A stretch of 64,000 nucleotides of DNA from Alphaproteobacteria bacterium UBA6038 (GTDB lineage: Bacteria; Pseudomonadota; Alphaproteobacteria; Micropepsales; Micropepsaceae): the NCBI GenBank assembly GCA_002429315.1, contig DIZC01000083.1, positions 11,418 through 75,417 of the forward strand, given 5' to 3'. Every line of letters begins with the position of its first letter. Positions within the stretch are counted from its first letter, which is position 1. Below are positions 27,110 to 35,060 of the stretch, one piece after another. The notes under the pieces were generated by a model. It ran no database searches and was not told the origin of the DNA. It saw only the letters and a program-made list of their open reading frames with translations. The translations under genes were made by a program, and so were the position numbers.

Positions 27110-28440
27110 CGGGTGTTTGGGTGTGTCAGCGGCGAGTGCGTCGCGGGTTGCCTCGCCGCAGGTCGTTCGGCCCATACCCGCCCGTCACCCTCATCCTTCC
27201 CCGGAATGATCACCGCCAACTCCCCCTCAACCGACAACCCAAACTTCGCCCCCAAAATCGCGAGATGAACACCAAACAGACCGCGCATCTCTCGCCGAGC
27301 GCGCCGAGAAACACCCGGCTTGCCCGTCGCCGGCTGCTCACCGCCACCGCACCGGGGCTGTCGGCGGCCTATGCCTATGACCCGCTGGGGCGGCGCAATC
27401 ACAAATCCGGCACGGGCGTGACCGAGACCTACTTCCTCGACGACGGCGATGACGAGATCGCCGAGTACGACGGCACAAAGACCCTGACGGTGTTCTACAT
27501 CCCCGGTCCGGCGATCGACGAGCCGATCGCCATGGTGACCGCCTCGACCGGCGCCAAAGAATACTTCCACACCAACCACCAGGGCAGCGTCATCGCCATG
27601 TCGGACGCGACGGGCGCCAAGGCCGAAGGTCCCTACACCTATGATCCCTACGGCAACTGCTTCTCGGGAGCTGGCGTTGCATGCTCGGCCGGCGAGCCCT
27701 ACCGCTTCACCGGGCGGCGCTTCGATCCCGAAACCGGACTGCTCTACTTCCGCGCGCGCTACTATGCGCCCGACGACGCGCACGGCAGCCGCTTCCTGCA
27801 AACCGATCCTGTCGGATACACCGCCGACCTCGATCTCTACACCTACGTTGGAAATGATCCTGTGGATAGGACCGATCCGAGGGGCATGTACGACGGGTTT
27901 ACGCTCGAAGACCTCGGGTTCGTAAATCTTGGATCAGGAATTGTCGTACCTGAATCTGAAGTCCAAGGAAACGTGGCTGCCTTCAACGCCGCGCCAAAGC
28001 AGTTCGCTCAATTCAGCCTTCGAACAGCGTACGAACTGTCGCCTCTGTCAAGTGCCGTGGATGTCGTTCAAGGCGCGAGAGAGGGCGATCTAAATAAATT
28101 TACGTTCGGTGCAGTCGGCCTAATACCAGCCGGTAAGATTTTCAGCGCTGAGAAGGCGGCTCTGGTCGAGATGGCAAGGATGGATAAGAGATTGGGTGCT
28201 ACAGTTGAGGACATGAAGGCCTATTCGGAATTGAACGCTCAGCTTCCAGACCCATTTCATCCATCTCAGGTCCGAATCGATCCCCCTCACATGACTAGAG
28301 GGCCGCAAAGCCAGGTCCCGCACGGTCATGTTGGGCCTGTAGGGCATATCCCGATCCGTGAGAAACCGAAGGTTTCTTGTACTGGCTCGCGCATACCCGT
28401 TGACAAAGCATCGAGTGGCCCCACATGCACCTCATTCTGA
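27103..28440 (+). CDS. Orphan Rhs core-tip cassette with a second toxin domain
   Basis: The open frame runs from 27103, but true Rhs homology starts at 27331, where the sequence becomes a near copy of 25520-26068 (hallmark RFDPETGLLYFRARYYAPD). The first 76 codons are antisense to a duplicated gene fragment and are probably not meaningful. After NDPVDRTDPRGMY the tip is completely different from that of the full-length gene. It has a pre-toxin-like stretch (LSSAVDVVQGAREGDLNKFT) and a C-terminal block (LNAQLPDPFHPSQVRIDPPH, VPHGHVGPVGHIPI) that resembles polymorphic-toxin nuclease tips (type 24 group, tentative). With no delivery N-terminus or good start codon it is most likely a silent tip that can be swapped into the full gene by recombination. 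Confidence 0.75.
   Translation: MLTGVWVCQRRVRRGLPRRRSFGPYPPVTLILPRNDHRQLPLNRQPKLRPQNREMNTKQTAHLSPSAPRNTRLARRRLLTATAPGLSAAYAYDPLGRRNHKSGTGVTETYFLDDGDDEIAEYDGTKTLTVFYIPGPAIDEPIAMVTASTGAKEYFHTNHQGSVIAMSDATGAKAEGPYTYDPYGNCFSGAGVACSAGEPYRFTGRRFDPETGLLYFRARYYAPDDAHGSRFLQTDPVGYTADLDLYTYVGNDPVDRTDPRGMYDGFTLEDLGFVNLGSGIVVPESEVQGNVAAFNAAPKQFAQFSLRTAYELSPLSSAVDVVQGAREGDLNKFTFGAVGLIPAGKIFSAEKAALVEMARMDKRLGATVEDMKAYSELNAQLPDPFHPSQVRIDPPHMTRGPQSQVPHGHVGPVGHIPIREKPKVSCTGSRIPVDKASSGPTCTSF
27150..27312 (-). pseudogene. Copied 3' fragment of the small gene at 28866-29108
   Basis: The minus strand reads FGVHLAILGAKFGLSVEGEL, nearly the same as GVHLAILAAKFGLSVEGELA in the intact gene downstream. The similarity ends abruptly where the Rhs core repeat begins (27331). 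This places it as part of the duplicated unit. Confidence 0.75.
27331..27879. repeat. Rhs core repeat, copy 2 (orphan cassette)
   Basis: Direct repeat of 25520-26068. The two copies are in the same orientation 1811 bp apart, so recombination between them would swap the toxin tip and remove the intervening tip and immunity gene. Confidence 0.9.
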
Positions 28441-28470
28441 TCATGCCCTCAATACGTGACGGAAATTACG

Positions 28471-28827
28471 ATGAGTTCGCCGCTTGCAGATGTCTGGAAG
28501 GAGGTTGCCGCAGATTTGGGTCTCTATATTGTTGCACCTTTCCGCCTCGCTCTACCCGACGGTACAAACGTCGATGTCGATGTCCTTTTGAAGAACTTTG
28601 GCGCAGAGAAAGGGATTTTGCTTACAACCGACTTCGCGATGTGGGAGAACATGTCTGCGCTCGCAAGTATTGGGTATGGCGTTTCGATCCTCTCCCCGCC
28701 GCGGCAAGGTGAAGCGTATGATCGCCAGACATACATCGAAGTGCTATCAGACTGGGGTTGGTCGGGGACTGAGCGAGAAAAACCAGAATGGCTGCAAGAC
28801 CCGCCTGATCCCGATGAAGAGCGGTAG
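28471..28827 (+). CDS. Candidate immunity protein for the orphan Rhs tip
   Basis: This 118-residue, acidic, soluble protein begins MSSPLADVWKEVAADLGLYI and ends in an Asp/Glu-rich tail (QDPPDPDEER). It lies about 30 bp after the orphan Rhs tip in the same direction, the usual place for an immunity gene. The ATG at 28471 was preferred over a GTG at 28456 in the same frame because GGAA lies before it. It has no signal peptide, which fits a cytoplasmic target such as a nuclease. I do not recognise a named immunity family. Confidence 0.65.
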   Translation: MSSPLADVWKEVAADLGLYIVAPFRLALPDGTNVDVDVLLKNFGAEKGILLTTDFAMWENMSALASIGYGVSILSPPRQGEAYDRQTYIEVLSDWGWSGTEREKPEWLQDPPDPDEER

Positions 28828-28865
28828 CTCAAGCTGAACGGCAATTGGCTGTGCTGGAAAACCAC

Positions 28866-29108
28866 TTACTTTAGCGGAAACTGCCTGCGCAGATCATTCG
28901 GTCCAAACCGGCGGCCACCATCATCCTCCGCTGGAATGACTGCCGCCAATTCCCCCTCAACCGACAATCCAAACTTCGCCGCCAAAATCGCGAGATGAAC
29001 ACCAGACACGCCTCGGATCTCGGCGAGCGCGCCCCCGAATACCAGCTCACAGAGTGGCCTGTGGCAAACGATGGCGGGTCCCTCATCTGCCTCCCTTTCG
29101 GTTGCCAT
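28866..29108 (-). CDS. Small hypothetical protein marking the edge of the Rhs duplication
   Basis: This 80-residue protein starts at an ATG with AAGAGG just upstream (29108). Its middle (IRGVSGVHLAILAAKFGLSV) and end (EGELAAVIPAEDDGGRRFG) are conserved in the truncated copy at 27150-27312, which supports real coding. It is convergent with the second immunity gene, about 40 bp away. The family is unknown to me. Its copied 3' end shows that it flanked the original Rhs tip-immunity module before duplication. Confidence 0.6.
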   Translation of the reverse strand: MATEREADEGPAIVCHRPLCELVFGGALAEIRGVSGVHLAILAAKFGLSVEGELAAVIPAEDDGGRRFGPNDLRRQFPLK

Positions 29109-29283
29109 TTCCTCTTGCAGGAGCAGAAGTGTGTTTTGCAATCGTCCAGAAGCGCGTGCTTGTGCCAGATTCGAAAATGAAATTTGTTGGTATCGCGGAT
29201 GGTTCAGAAACTTGTTCTCGGGACGAAATCGCAGGCCGCGAGAAGAGTTAGCAGCTGATACTTGTTGAGCCCCTGGGCACCAC

Positions 29284-29577
29284 TTACCCGTCCGGGCGCG
29301 TCCACCACCGTCCAGCGACATCCATAAGATCGACCATGGTTTTGTCGCCATTGTCCGCCGTGATGGTTTTCCATTTGAATTGATGTGGACCGCCGCTCGA
29401 CCGATCCCATTTGTCGCAGATTTTCTGTTGTGCTGGCGGCAGTCCATTGCGGTTTCAGCGACAGTAGGTATCGGGACCGTAGGCTTCGCCCGGCTTGACC
29501 ACCCAAACACCTTCTTCTGCCATTGCGGGTGCGCTCATGCAGAAGAAGGCCAAGATTACTCTCTGGGGCAGATTCAT
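29284..29577 (-). pseudogene. Small secreted protein with an in-frame TGA
   Basis: The ATG at 29577 opens a signal peptide (MNLPQRVILAFFCMSAPAMA). The mature part reads EEGVWVVKPGEAYGPDTYCR before a TGA at 29455-29457. The same frame then continues coherently (NRNGLPPAQQKICDKWDRSS, ITADNGDKTMVDLMDVAGRW) to a TAA at 29284-29286. A TGG-to-TGA change is the simple explanation, giving a pseudogene. The family is unknown to me; the composition resembles small periplasmic proteins. Confidence 0.55.
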
Positions 29578-29774
29578 CGTGACGTTTGCTCCACCAATTC
29601 CCCTAGCGACCACAGTCTATCAGAGACGCCCGCCGCCATGGCAGGGGTAATCCGGGTAGAGCGATGCAGCCGCACGAAATTGTAGTGGCAGAAATGGAGG
29701 CTAACAGCGGCCGTCAAGTTTTCCAGCTTCTTGCTGAAAGCGTTGGTTAGGCGCGTAAACCGGCGCATCTGCAT
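29574..29774 (-). pseudogene. 3' fragment of an IS transposase
   Basis: The frame reads RRFTRLTNAFSKKLENLTAA and HYNFVRLHRSTRITPAMAAG, the C-terminus of a DDE-type transposase (IS1-like group). The rest of the gene is absent upstream, so only the last 60-odd codons remain. Confidence 0.7.
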
Positions 29775-29847
29775 CCTGACCTGAGGCTCGCGCCGAGGAG
29801 CTGTACGCCCAAATACAGCCTGCCGCAGATATCACCCGGCCATGAGG

Positions 29848-30388
29848 TTACAGGCGCGCGAGGTCCTCGCGCAGTTCAGCGAATCCGGATGGAAAGAAGT
29901 AGCTGATCGTTATCAGCTTGTCGGGGGTGCTCCCGTCCGCGGCGAGAGGAGCCGCAAATACCTCAGCAAGAAGAAAATCAATCGCCCTCAACTGGAAGTG
30001 GGTCACGATGCGCACCGGCCGGCGCGCGTCTATGGCTGCCTCAATAAACAACGTGGTCCGGGCAAGAAAGTGCGCCGGCAGGAAATCCGCGAGCGCGACC
30101 CCGGTCAACTCTCCCATATAGTGTGTGATCTCGCTCCCGACAAAGCGATGGATGAAGCGTTTGCCCAATCTCCATCACGGACAAATTTCGCAGATATGGC
30201 TTCATTAGCCGCGCCGTAAGATCGGCACGAGAGGGAAGCCGGTTCCCATCTGTGAGGTCGTACCACAGTTGACGGAACCGGATCAGTCCTGGGTCCCGAA
30301 ATGCGAGCATCGGGTCGGCGCGGGTCTCCCATCCTTCTTCCCGAGCCCTGCGGTTGGCAAATCCGAATGGGTCCTCTGCCGCGATCAT
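29848..30388 (-). pseudogene. PAS_5-type signalling protein, frameshifted
   Basis: Reading from an ATG at 30388, the sequence gives DPGLIRFRQLWYDLTDGNRL and PSRADLTARLMKPYLRNLSV. This is the start of the PAS_5 family common in Alphaproteobacteria. After MEIG the frame is lost; deleting one G from the GGG near 30163 restores GKRFIHRFVGSEITHYMGEL and the rest of the domain to 29848. PAS_5 proteins bind small ligands or act as one-domain regulators. The gene is divergent from the luxR-type gene, and a lux-box-like palindrome sits 11 bp before its start, so quorum control is plausible. Mutation and sequencing slip cannot be told apart. Confidence 0.6.
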
Positions 30389-30398
30389 TCGGACTGCC

Positions 30399-30420
30399 CT
30401 TGCAATACTGATCGTGCAAG
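30399..30420. promoter_or_regulatory. Lux-box-like palindrome
   Basis: CTTGCA and TGCAAG are perfect inverted halves separated by 10 bases. The element lies between the divergent PAS_5 and luxR-type genes, just before the PAS_5 start, at the place and size expected of a LuxR-type operator. Its use by the local LuxR protein is an inference. Confidence 0.5.
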
Positions 30421-30545
30421 TAGACCTTTTGCCAGGCGCGGAATGTCGGGGCGCTCCTGACAATCACTATTGCAAAGACCGTACAGGCGCCCGTCTACTA
30501 TTCAGAATTGGGCGCACGGATCGACGAGGTGAGGTAAATAAACGG

Positions 30546-31268
30546 ATGTTTAAGCCTGCTGATTTCGGGAATCTAATCAGCAAATTTGAATCGGCGAAGA
30601 CCGTCGCGGAGACTTGGCGGCTGCTCCTGATGCATAGCCGCCAACAAGGTTTCGGCTACGGCGTGATCACTGAACTGCCCGGCAAGCATGACTCTCTTTA
30701 CGATATTGCATTTTGCGCGGAGGTCCCCGACGAATGGCGCCGACGCTACACGCAAAATGCCTACCATTGCCGAGATCCGATCGTGCTGCATGCAGGGATC
30801 GTCAATCGCTCCTACACTTGGACGGAGGTAGTCAAGGATACCAGGTACACTCCTGCCCAAAGGCGGTTGGTGGACGAGCGTACCGAGTTCAATATCTTCG
30901 GTGGCTTTACCACGCCGGTGACCTTCGGGAGCCGGACAGCTATCGTCAGTCTATGCGGTGAAGCGCCTGTGCTTGCAGATTATGATCGCGCGATGTTGCA
31001 CGCTGCCTCAGTGTGCGCTCTCGCGCGAATATACGCGCTGGGGAGAGCTTCTCCATACCCGTGCGAATATCATCGGTTGCCAAAGCGCGAGCGCGAGTGC
31101 CTCGCCTGGGCTGCGCGCGGGAATACCGATGGCGCGATTGCAAGCAAACTGGGGCTGAGTGAGAAAACCGTCAGCACCTACATCCAGCGGTCTAAAATCA
31201 GGTATGGCGTCACGACGCGCATACAAGCGATAATCTGCGCATTGAAGAACGCGGAATTCGAGATATGA
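30546..31268 (+). CDS. LuxR-type autoinducer-binding transcription regulator (orphan)
   Basis: This 240-residue protein has an N-terminal autoinducer-binding domain and a C-terminal GerE helix-turn-helix (LPKRERECLAWAARGNTDGA, LGLSEKTVSTYIQRSKIRYG). The residues that usually contact acyl-homoserine lactones are present in order: Trp and Tyr in EWRRRYTQNAY, Asp-Pro in CRDPIV, Trp in YTWTEVV and Gly in GGFTTPV. The ATG at 30546 has GAGGT about 14 bases upstream. No luxI-type synthase lies in the window, so it is a LuxR solo here. The divergent PAS_5 gene and the palindrome between them are its likely targets. Confidence 0.85.
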   Translation: MFKPADFGNLISKFESAKTVAETWRLLLMHSRQQGFGYGVITELPGKHDSLYDIAFCAEVPDEWRRRYTQNAYHCRDPIVLHAGIVNRSYTWTEVVKDTRYTPAQRRLVDERTEFNIFGGFTTPVTFGSRTAIVSLCGEAPVLADYDRAMLHAASVCALARIYALGRASPYPCEYHRLPKRERECLAWAARGNTDGAIASKLGLSEKTVSTYIQRSKIRYGVTTRIQAIICALKNAEFEI

Positions 31269-31947
31269 GTTGATAGTGAGAGCAGCGTGTTCTTCTCAGG
31301 AACATCGCCGCTCTCCACGGCAGTTGTCCGTCGGGAGGGCATGCCACCGCGATGGAAATGATAGTGCCGACTTGGGGGCACAGTCTGTCAGGCTGTCACC
31401 GACATTGGGCTTCGGCGGTGGGGTGGTTATCGTGCAGTCCAGCGTGCCGGACCTACGGAAGCGACGACCGGCCAACATCTATCGGGCCATCGCCCCGCTG
31501 GTGCGCTTGGCACGGGCGCCGCGCGACCTCCGTAACCGAAAGGTCATGGCGAGCATCGTGCGATCCACCGCCGCCCATGCCGCGCGTGAATATGGAGAGG
31601 CATTCGCCGGCAGCGAATGGCGGATCGAAGGGCCGCAACGCAATCGCTGGTTTTTTCGGCTGCATCCCGCCCCATCGCGCCCGAAACTAGCGCGCTTCAA
31701 TGCGTTGCTAGTCTAGACCAACTCGCGGAATTGATCTGGACGCCGGACCCGAAACCTGGGCCGCTGCTACATGTTACCTGGATCATGTCACCGGCGCGTG
31801 CGCCCAACAAGCATCGTGCCATCCGCTCGAACAGATGCACCCAATCGCTGAGTGCGAGGATCGCCAACATTCTATCCTCGTCGGCGGCACCAGCACACCG
31901 GAGCCAGATGATGGCGCGAGAGTCCGCCTTGCGCGATCTCGTTGTTG
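31269..31947. other. Region without a confident gene between luxR-type and kinase genes
   Basis: Open frames exist on both strands (for example 31270-31716 on the plus strand), but none has a ribosome site or a recognisable sequence. No repeat or RNA gene is seen. It may hold a decayed gene. Confidence 0.4.
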
Positions 31948-34125
31948 TCAGGCTGCCGGGGCGATGTTTAGCGCGGCCTGATCGGCCCGCATCGCGGCGC
32001 CCAGGCTGCGCGCGTCCACCACGCGCTCTTCGGGCAGGTGCAGTCGCGCGAGAGTGCCCCGCCCGTATTCGCTTTGGATGGTGAAGCGGCCGCCATGCAG
32101 TTCCACCAGCGACTTGACGATCGGCAGCCCAAGGCCGACGCCCCCGTGCGAGCGCGCATAGGTGCTTTCCGCTTGCCCGAACGGTTCCATGATGACCGGA
32201 AGCTTGTCGGCGGGAATGCCTTCGCCGTTGTCCTGAACGACCAGATCCACGCCGTCCGCGACGCGCTCGACGCGGAGCTCGACCAGGCCCCCTTCGCCCG
32301 TGAACTTCACCGCGTTGGAAAGAAGATTGATGAGCGCCTGCCGGAGTCTCACTTCGTCGCCACGCACGAGTACGTCGCAATCGCCGGCCGAGCGAAACTC
32401 TATCTCGTCGTGCGCGTCCACGACGCCAAGCACGGAGAGCGCGTGCTCCACGACGTCGCCAAGGCGCACCAGATGATCTTCGAGCTCGACTTTGCCCGAT
32501 TCGATTCGCGCCATGTCGAGAACGTTGTTCAGAACCGCGAGGAGATGACGGCCGCCCTCCGCAATATTGCCGGCGTATTCCTGCGATTTTGCCGGTGTCA
32601 CGCGGCTGTCGAGCATGAGTTCGGAAAACCCGATGATCGCATTCAGCGGCGTGCGCAGCTCATGGCTCATGTTCGCGAGGAAATGACTCTTTGCGCGGCT
32701 TGCCTGCTGGGCGGCTTGCATCGCCAGGCGCAGTTGGGCCTCGACTTCGGTGCGCCGTTCGATTTCGCCGTCCCGTTCCGCCAGCGTTCTGACCAGCTCC
32801 ACGTTCTTCTGCGCGATGTCGTTGCGGTGCCGATTTAGCAGCGCGTGGCGGAAGGCGATCCAGGCGAGCAGCAGAATCCCGGCAAAAATGATGGTTGCGA
32901 ACACCATCGTCTGGACTTCCGCCTGGGACTTCCGCAGCCGGATGTCGCGCTCGAGCTCGGCCGATTTGAGGTGCGCGATTTCCAGGTCCTGTCTGGCGAA
33001 ATCGAATTGGGCGCCAAGCAGCGCGAGGTTGGTTGAAGCGGCGAGCGACCGACCCTCGTCGTCCAGCCGCTTGAATGCCTCGAAATGCGCCAACGCGAGC
33101 GGCAAATCGCCCTTTGTTCGGTACACCACGTACGCGATCTCGTGCATGTCGCGGAACGTGGGCGTGGTGGTTTTCAGATCGATGCCGCGAAAGGCTTGCT
33201 GCAGATCCGCCGCGGCCGCGTTGAGACGGCCGCGCCGGTATTCGATTTCGGCCTTGGCTCCCCACACGAACCGCGCCTCTCCATCGTCCTTCTTGCCCAG
33301 CAACACAAGCGCGCGGTCCGCGGCTCGCTCGGCGTCTGCCAGCTTCTGAAGCTTGGCGTAGCTGATGGCGAGACTCTCGAGGACGCTGGCCTGCAGGACA
33401 GGACTCTTCAGCGCTGTGGCGATGCTCAGCGCCTGCTGAAACTGCGGGATCGCTTGGCCGTAGCGGCCCATCTGCTCATACGCGAAACCGAGATTGTTCG
33501 TGGCCGCGAGCGCAATCGAGAGATCTCCAGGATAGACCTGTACAGCTTCGCGGTAGTAGCGGATCTCGCGATTGAAATCGCGCGCCTTTTCATACAGGTC
33601 GCCGAGGCCGAGCAGCGCAAGCGATTGGCTGCGGGCAATTCCCAACTGGCCGAAAATAGCGTGCGCCCGCTGGTATTCCCTCAGCGCCGCTGCGAAGTCT
33701 CCGCTCGATTCGGCGATTCGCGCGCGTGAGAGCGCGAGATCACCGTCTAACTTCCTAAGCTTTCCGTCATGGGCGGCAAATCGGGATGCCGTCGTCACAG
33801 CGGCGCGTGCTTCCGTTATGCGGCTCGTGCGCATCAGCGCTTCCGCTTCCAGCCAGAGCACGGTTGCTACCGCTTGACGGTAGCGCGGCGCTCGCCTGTC
33901 CCGATCCGCGATGGCGGCCGCGCGTCTCGCCGCGCTCAATGCATCGTCCGGATGCGCCATCATGAGGGTTTGCGTCTGGCGAACGAGCCGGTCGAATTCA
34001 TGCCAGTCGCGCTGCCCCCCCGGTCCCGCAAGGGCGGCGCCGGGGTGAAGGCCGGCGAGCAACAACAGAGCGAGCCACAGCAGCCGCGGCAAGACGCGCC
34101 ACGCGGCGCCGGATAGCCGGGGCAT
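31948..34125 (-). CDS. TPR sensor histidine kinase
   Basis: This 725-residue protein starts at the ATG (34125) that opens a signal/anchor sequence (MPRLSGAAWRVLPRLLWLAL). A periplasmic TPR-rich region of about 380 residues follows (IRYYREAVQVYPGD, NNLGFAYEQMGRYGQA), then one membrane helix (VFATIIFAGILLLAWIAF) and a coiled coil. The HisKA domain has its phospho-acceptor in SHELRTPLNAIIGF, near residue 485. The HATPase domain has its N, G1 and G2 boxes (INLLSNAVKFT, DNGEGIP, GGVGLGLPI). Sensors with TPR regions often read peptides or envelope proteins. No response regulator is adjacent, so its partner lies elsewhere. Confidence 0.85.
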   Translation of the reverse strand: MPRLSGAAWRVLPRLLWLALLLLAGLHPGAALAGPGGQRDWHEFDRLVRQTQTLMMAHPDDALSAARRAAAIADRDRRAPRYRQAVATVLWLEAEALMRTSRITEARAAVTTASRFAAHDGKLRKLDGDLALSRARIAESSGDFAAALREYQRAHAIFGQLGIARSQSLALLGLGDLYEKARDFNREIRYYREAVQVYPGDLSIALAATNNLGFAYEQMGRYGQAIPQFQQALSIATALKSPVLQASVLESLAISYAKLQKLADAERAADRALVLLGKKDDGEARFVWGAKAEIEYRRGRLNAAAADLQQAFRGIDLKTTTPTFRDMHEIAYVVYRTKGDLPLALAHFEAFKRLDDEGRSLAASTNLALLGAQFDFARQDLEIAHLKSAELERDIRLRKSQAEVQTMVFATIIFAGILLLAWIAFRHALLNRHRNDIAQKNVELVRTLAERDGEIERRTEVEAQLRLAMQAAQQASRAKSHFLANMSHELRTPLNAIIGFSELMLDSRVTPAKSQEYAGNIAEGGRHLLAVLNNVLDMARIESGKVELEDHLVRLGDVVEHALSVLGVVDAHDEIEFRSAGDCDVLVRGDEVRLRQALINLLSNAVKFTGEGGLVELRVERVADGVDLVVQDNGEGIPADKLPVIMEPFGQAESTYARSHGGVGLGLPIVKSLVELHGGRFTIQSEYGRGTLARLHLPEERVVDARSLGAAMRADQAALNIAPAA

Positions 34126-34659
34126 GCCGAAATGCGGCCTAGTGCCGATCGACAGTGCGCCGGTCCCGGCCTTTGCGGTCTTGCTCGTGCGCCTGCTGTC
34201 CAAACCTGATCTCGCTACTTTTTGCTGTCCGTTGCAGTCCGCTGGGGCGGCGGCAGCCTCGACACCCAACGCCCTGCGATTGTGGCGCAGCGAACTTTAT
34301 GGCCGGTAAAGCCGGCGATTTCGGCACACTGGATTCCGAAGTTCAGCCCTCCGGCGGCGAGGGCGGTCGGGAAGGGGCGAGTTGGCTGCCGGAATCTGGC
34401 GAAAAAGCATCAGGCAGAGGGTAATTTCCTAAAAATCGCGTGGTTTCCCCGGCTTCGCGGGCAATTTGCCTTCCACGTCCTAACCAAAATCCCTAAAATG
34501 CAAGCGTCGGTTTTAGGGACTTGACAAGGATTAACATTTCGTTGACGTTGTTTACCGTTCCAGCCGGTTGGTTGGGATCGGAAGCGGCGGCCCTGATGGG
34601 GCGGAAACAGCGTCGTCTCTGTATTTTGTAGGTAAGCCTTAACCACGCGGGGAAGAAAT
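34126..34659. other. Intergenic region between the kinase and the small peptide gene
   Basis: It contains a 9-bp inverted repeat and a TTGACA hexamer (listed separately) upstream of the small peptide gene. No protein-coding sequence is convincing. Confidence 0.5.
34490..34526 (+). promoter_or_regulatory. Inverted repeat plus -35-like TTGACA upstream of the small peptide gene
   Basis: TCCCTAAAA (34490-34498) and TTTTAGGGA (34511-34519) form a perfect 9-bp inverted repeat with a 12-base spacer. TTGACA follows at once (34521-34526). A good -10 hexamer is not obvious, so this is a candidate operator/promoter rather than a firm one. Confidence 0.4.
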
Positions 34660-34833
34660 ATGCGTACCGAAAAAGGCATGATCATTGCCGATCTGGACGT
34701 GGAACTGTCAGCGATCGGCGGCTACGACTCCGTGAGCGGCATGCCGGTCGGCTGCCTCCATGGCCCGATCCGTCCGTTCATCCGTCCCGAGAGCGCGGGC
34801 GACGTCCCGAGCCTCGTGGCCACCGAGGAATAG
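34660..34833 (+). CDS. 57-residue peptide gene, candidate substrate of the cupin/HEAT pair
   Basis: The ATG has GGGGAAG a few bases upstream. The product begins MRTEKGMIIADLDVELSAIG and contains a Gly/Tyr/Pro/Cys-rich middle (GGYDSVSGMPVGCLHGPIRP). It is too short for an enzyme and has no signal peptide or membrane helix. A strong terminator follows about 110 bp later, before the two cupin/HEAT-like genes. This gives a separate, probably abundant transcript, as is common for precursor peptides. A leader with MIIADLDVELSAIGG followed by a Pro/Gly-rich tail is reminiscent of ribosomal peptide precursors. That role is an inference from layout. Confidence 0.6.
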   Translation: MRTEKGMIIADLDVELSAIGGYDSVSGMPVGCLHGPIRPFIRPESAGDVPSLVATEE

Positions 34834-34941
34834 CGGCCAACCGCTATCCTGTTGTCGTCTTGTTTTGTGCTGTGCACCTTTCACGGCAGCGCAAGAATTT
34901 TGGGCGGTTGCTGTCTTGGCACCCGCCCAAAGATTTCGCAA

Positions 34942-34967
34942 AAGGAGGCTGCAAAGCCTCCTTTTTT
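34942..34967 (+). terminator. Rho-independent terminator between the peptide gene and the cupin/HEAT genes
   Basis: AAGGAGGC (34942-34949) pairs with GCCTCCTT (34956-34963) around a TGCAAA loop, and Ts continue to 34967. A weak version could act as an attenuator that sets peptide expression above that of the downstream genes. Confidence 0.85.
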
Positions 34968-35060
34968 CTTGCCACAAGGACAACAGGGATTGAACCTCCA
35001 CGCGTGCGGAAAGGCCGCTGCCTTTTCGGGAGCGATTGCGAGTAGCTACAGGGGCGTACC

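Noticed and set aside
31270..31716. A 148-codon plus-strand frame after the luxR-type gene.
   Set aside because: No ribosome site, no motif and competing frames on the other strand; left as an unassigned region.
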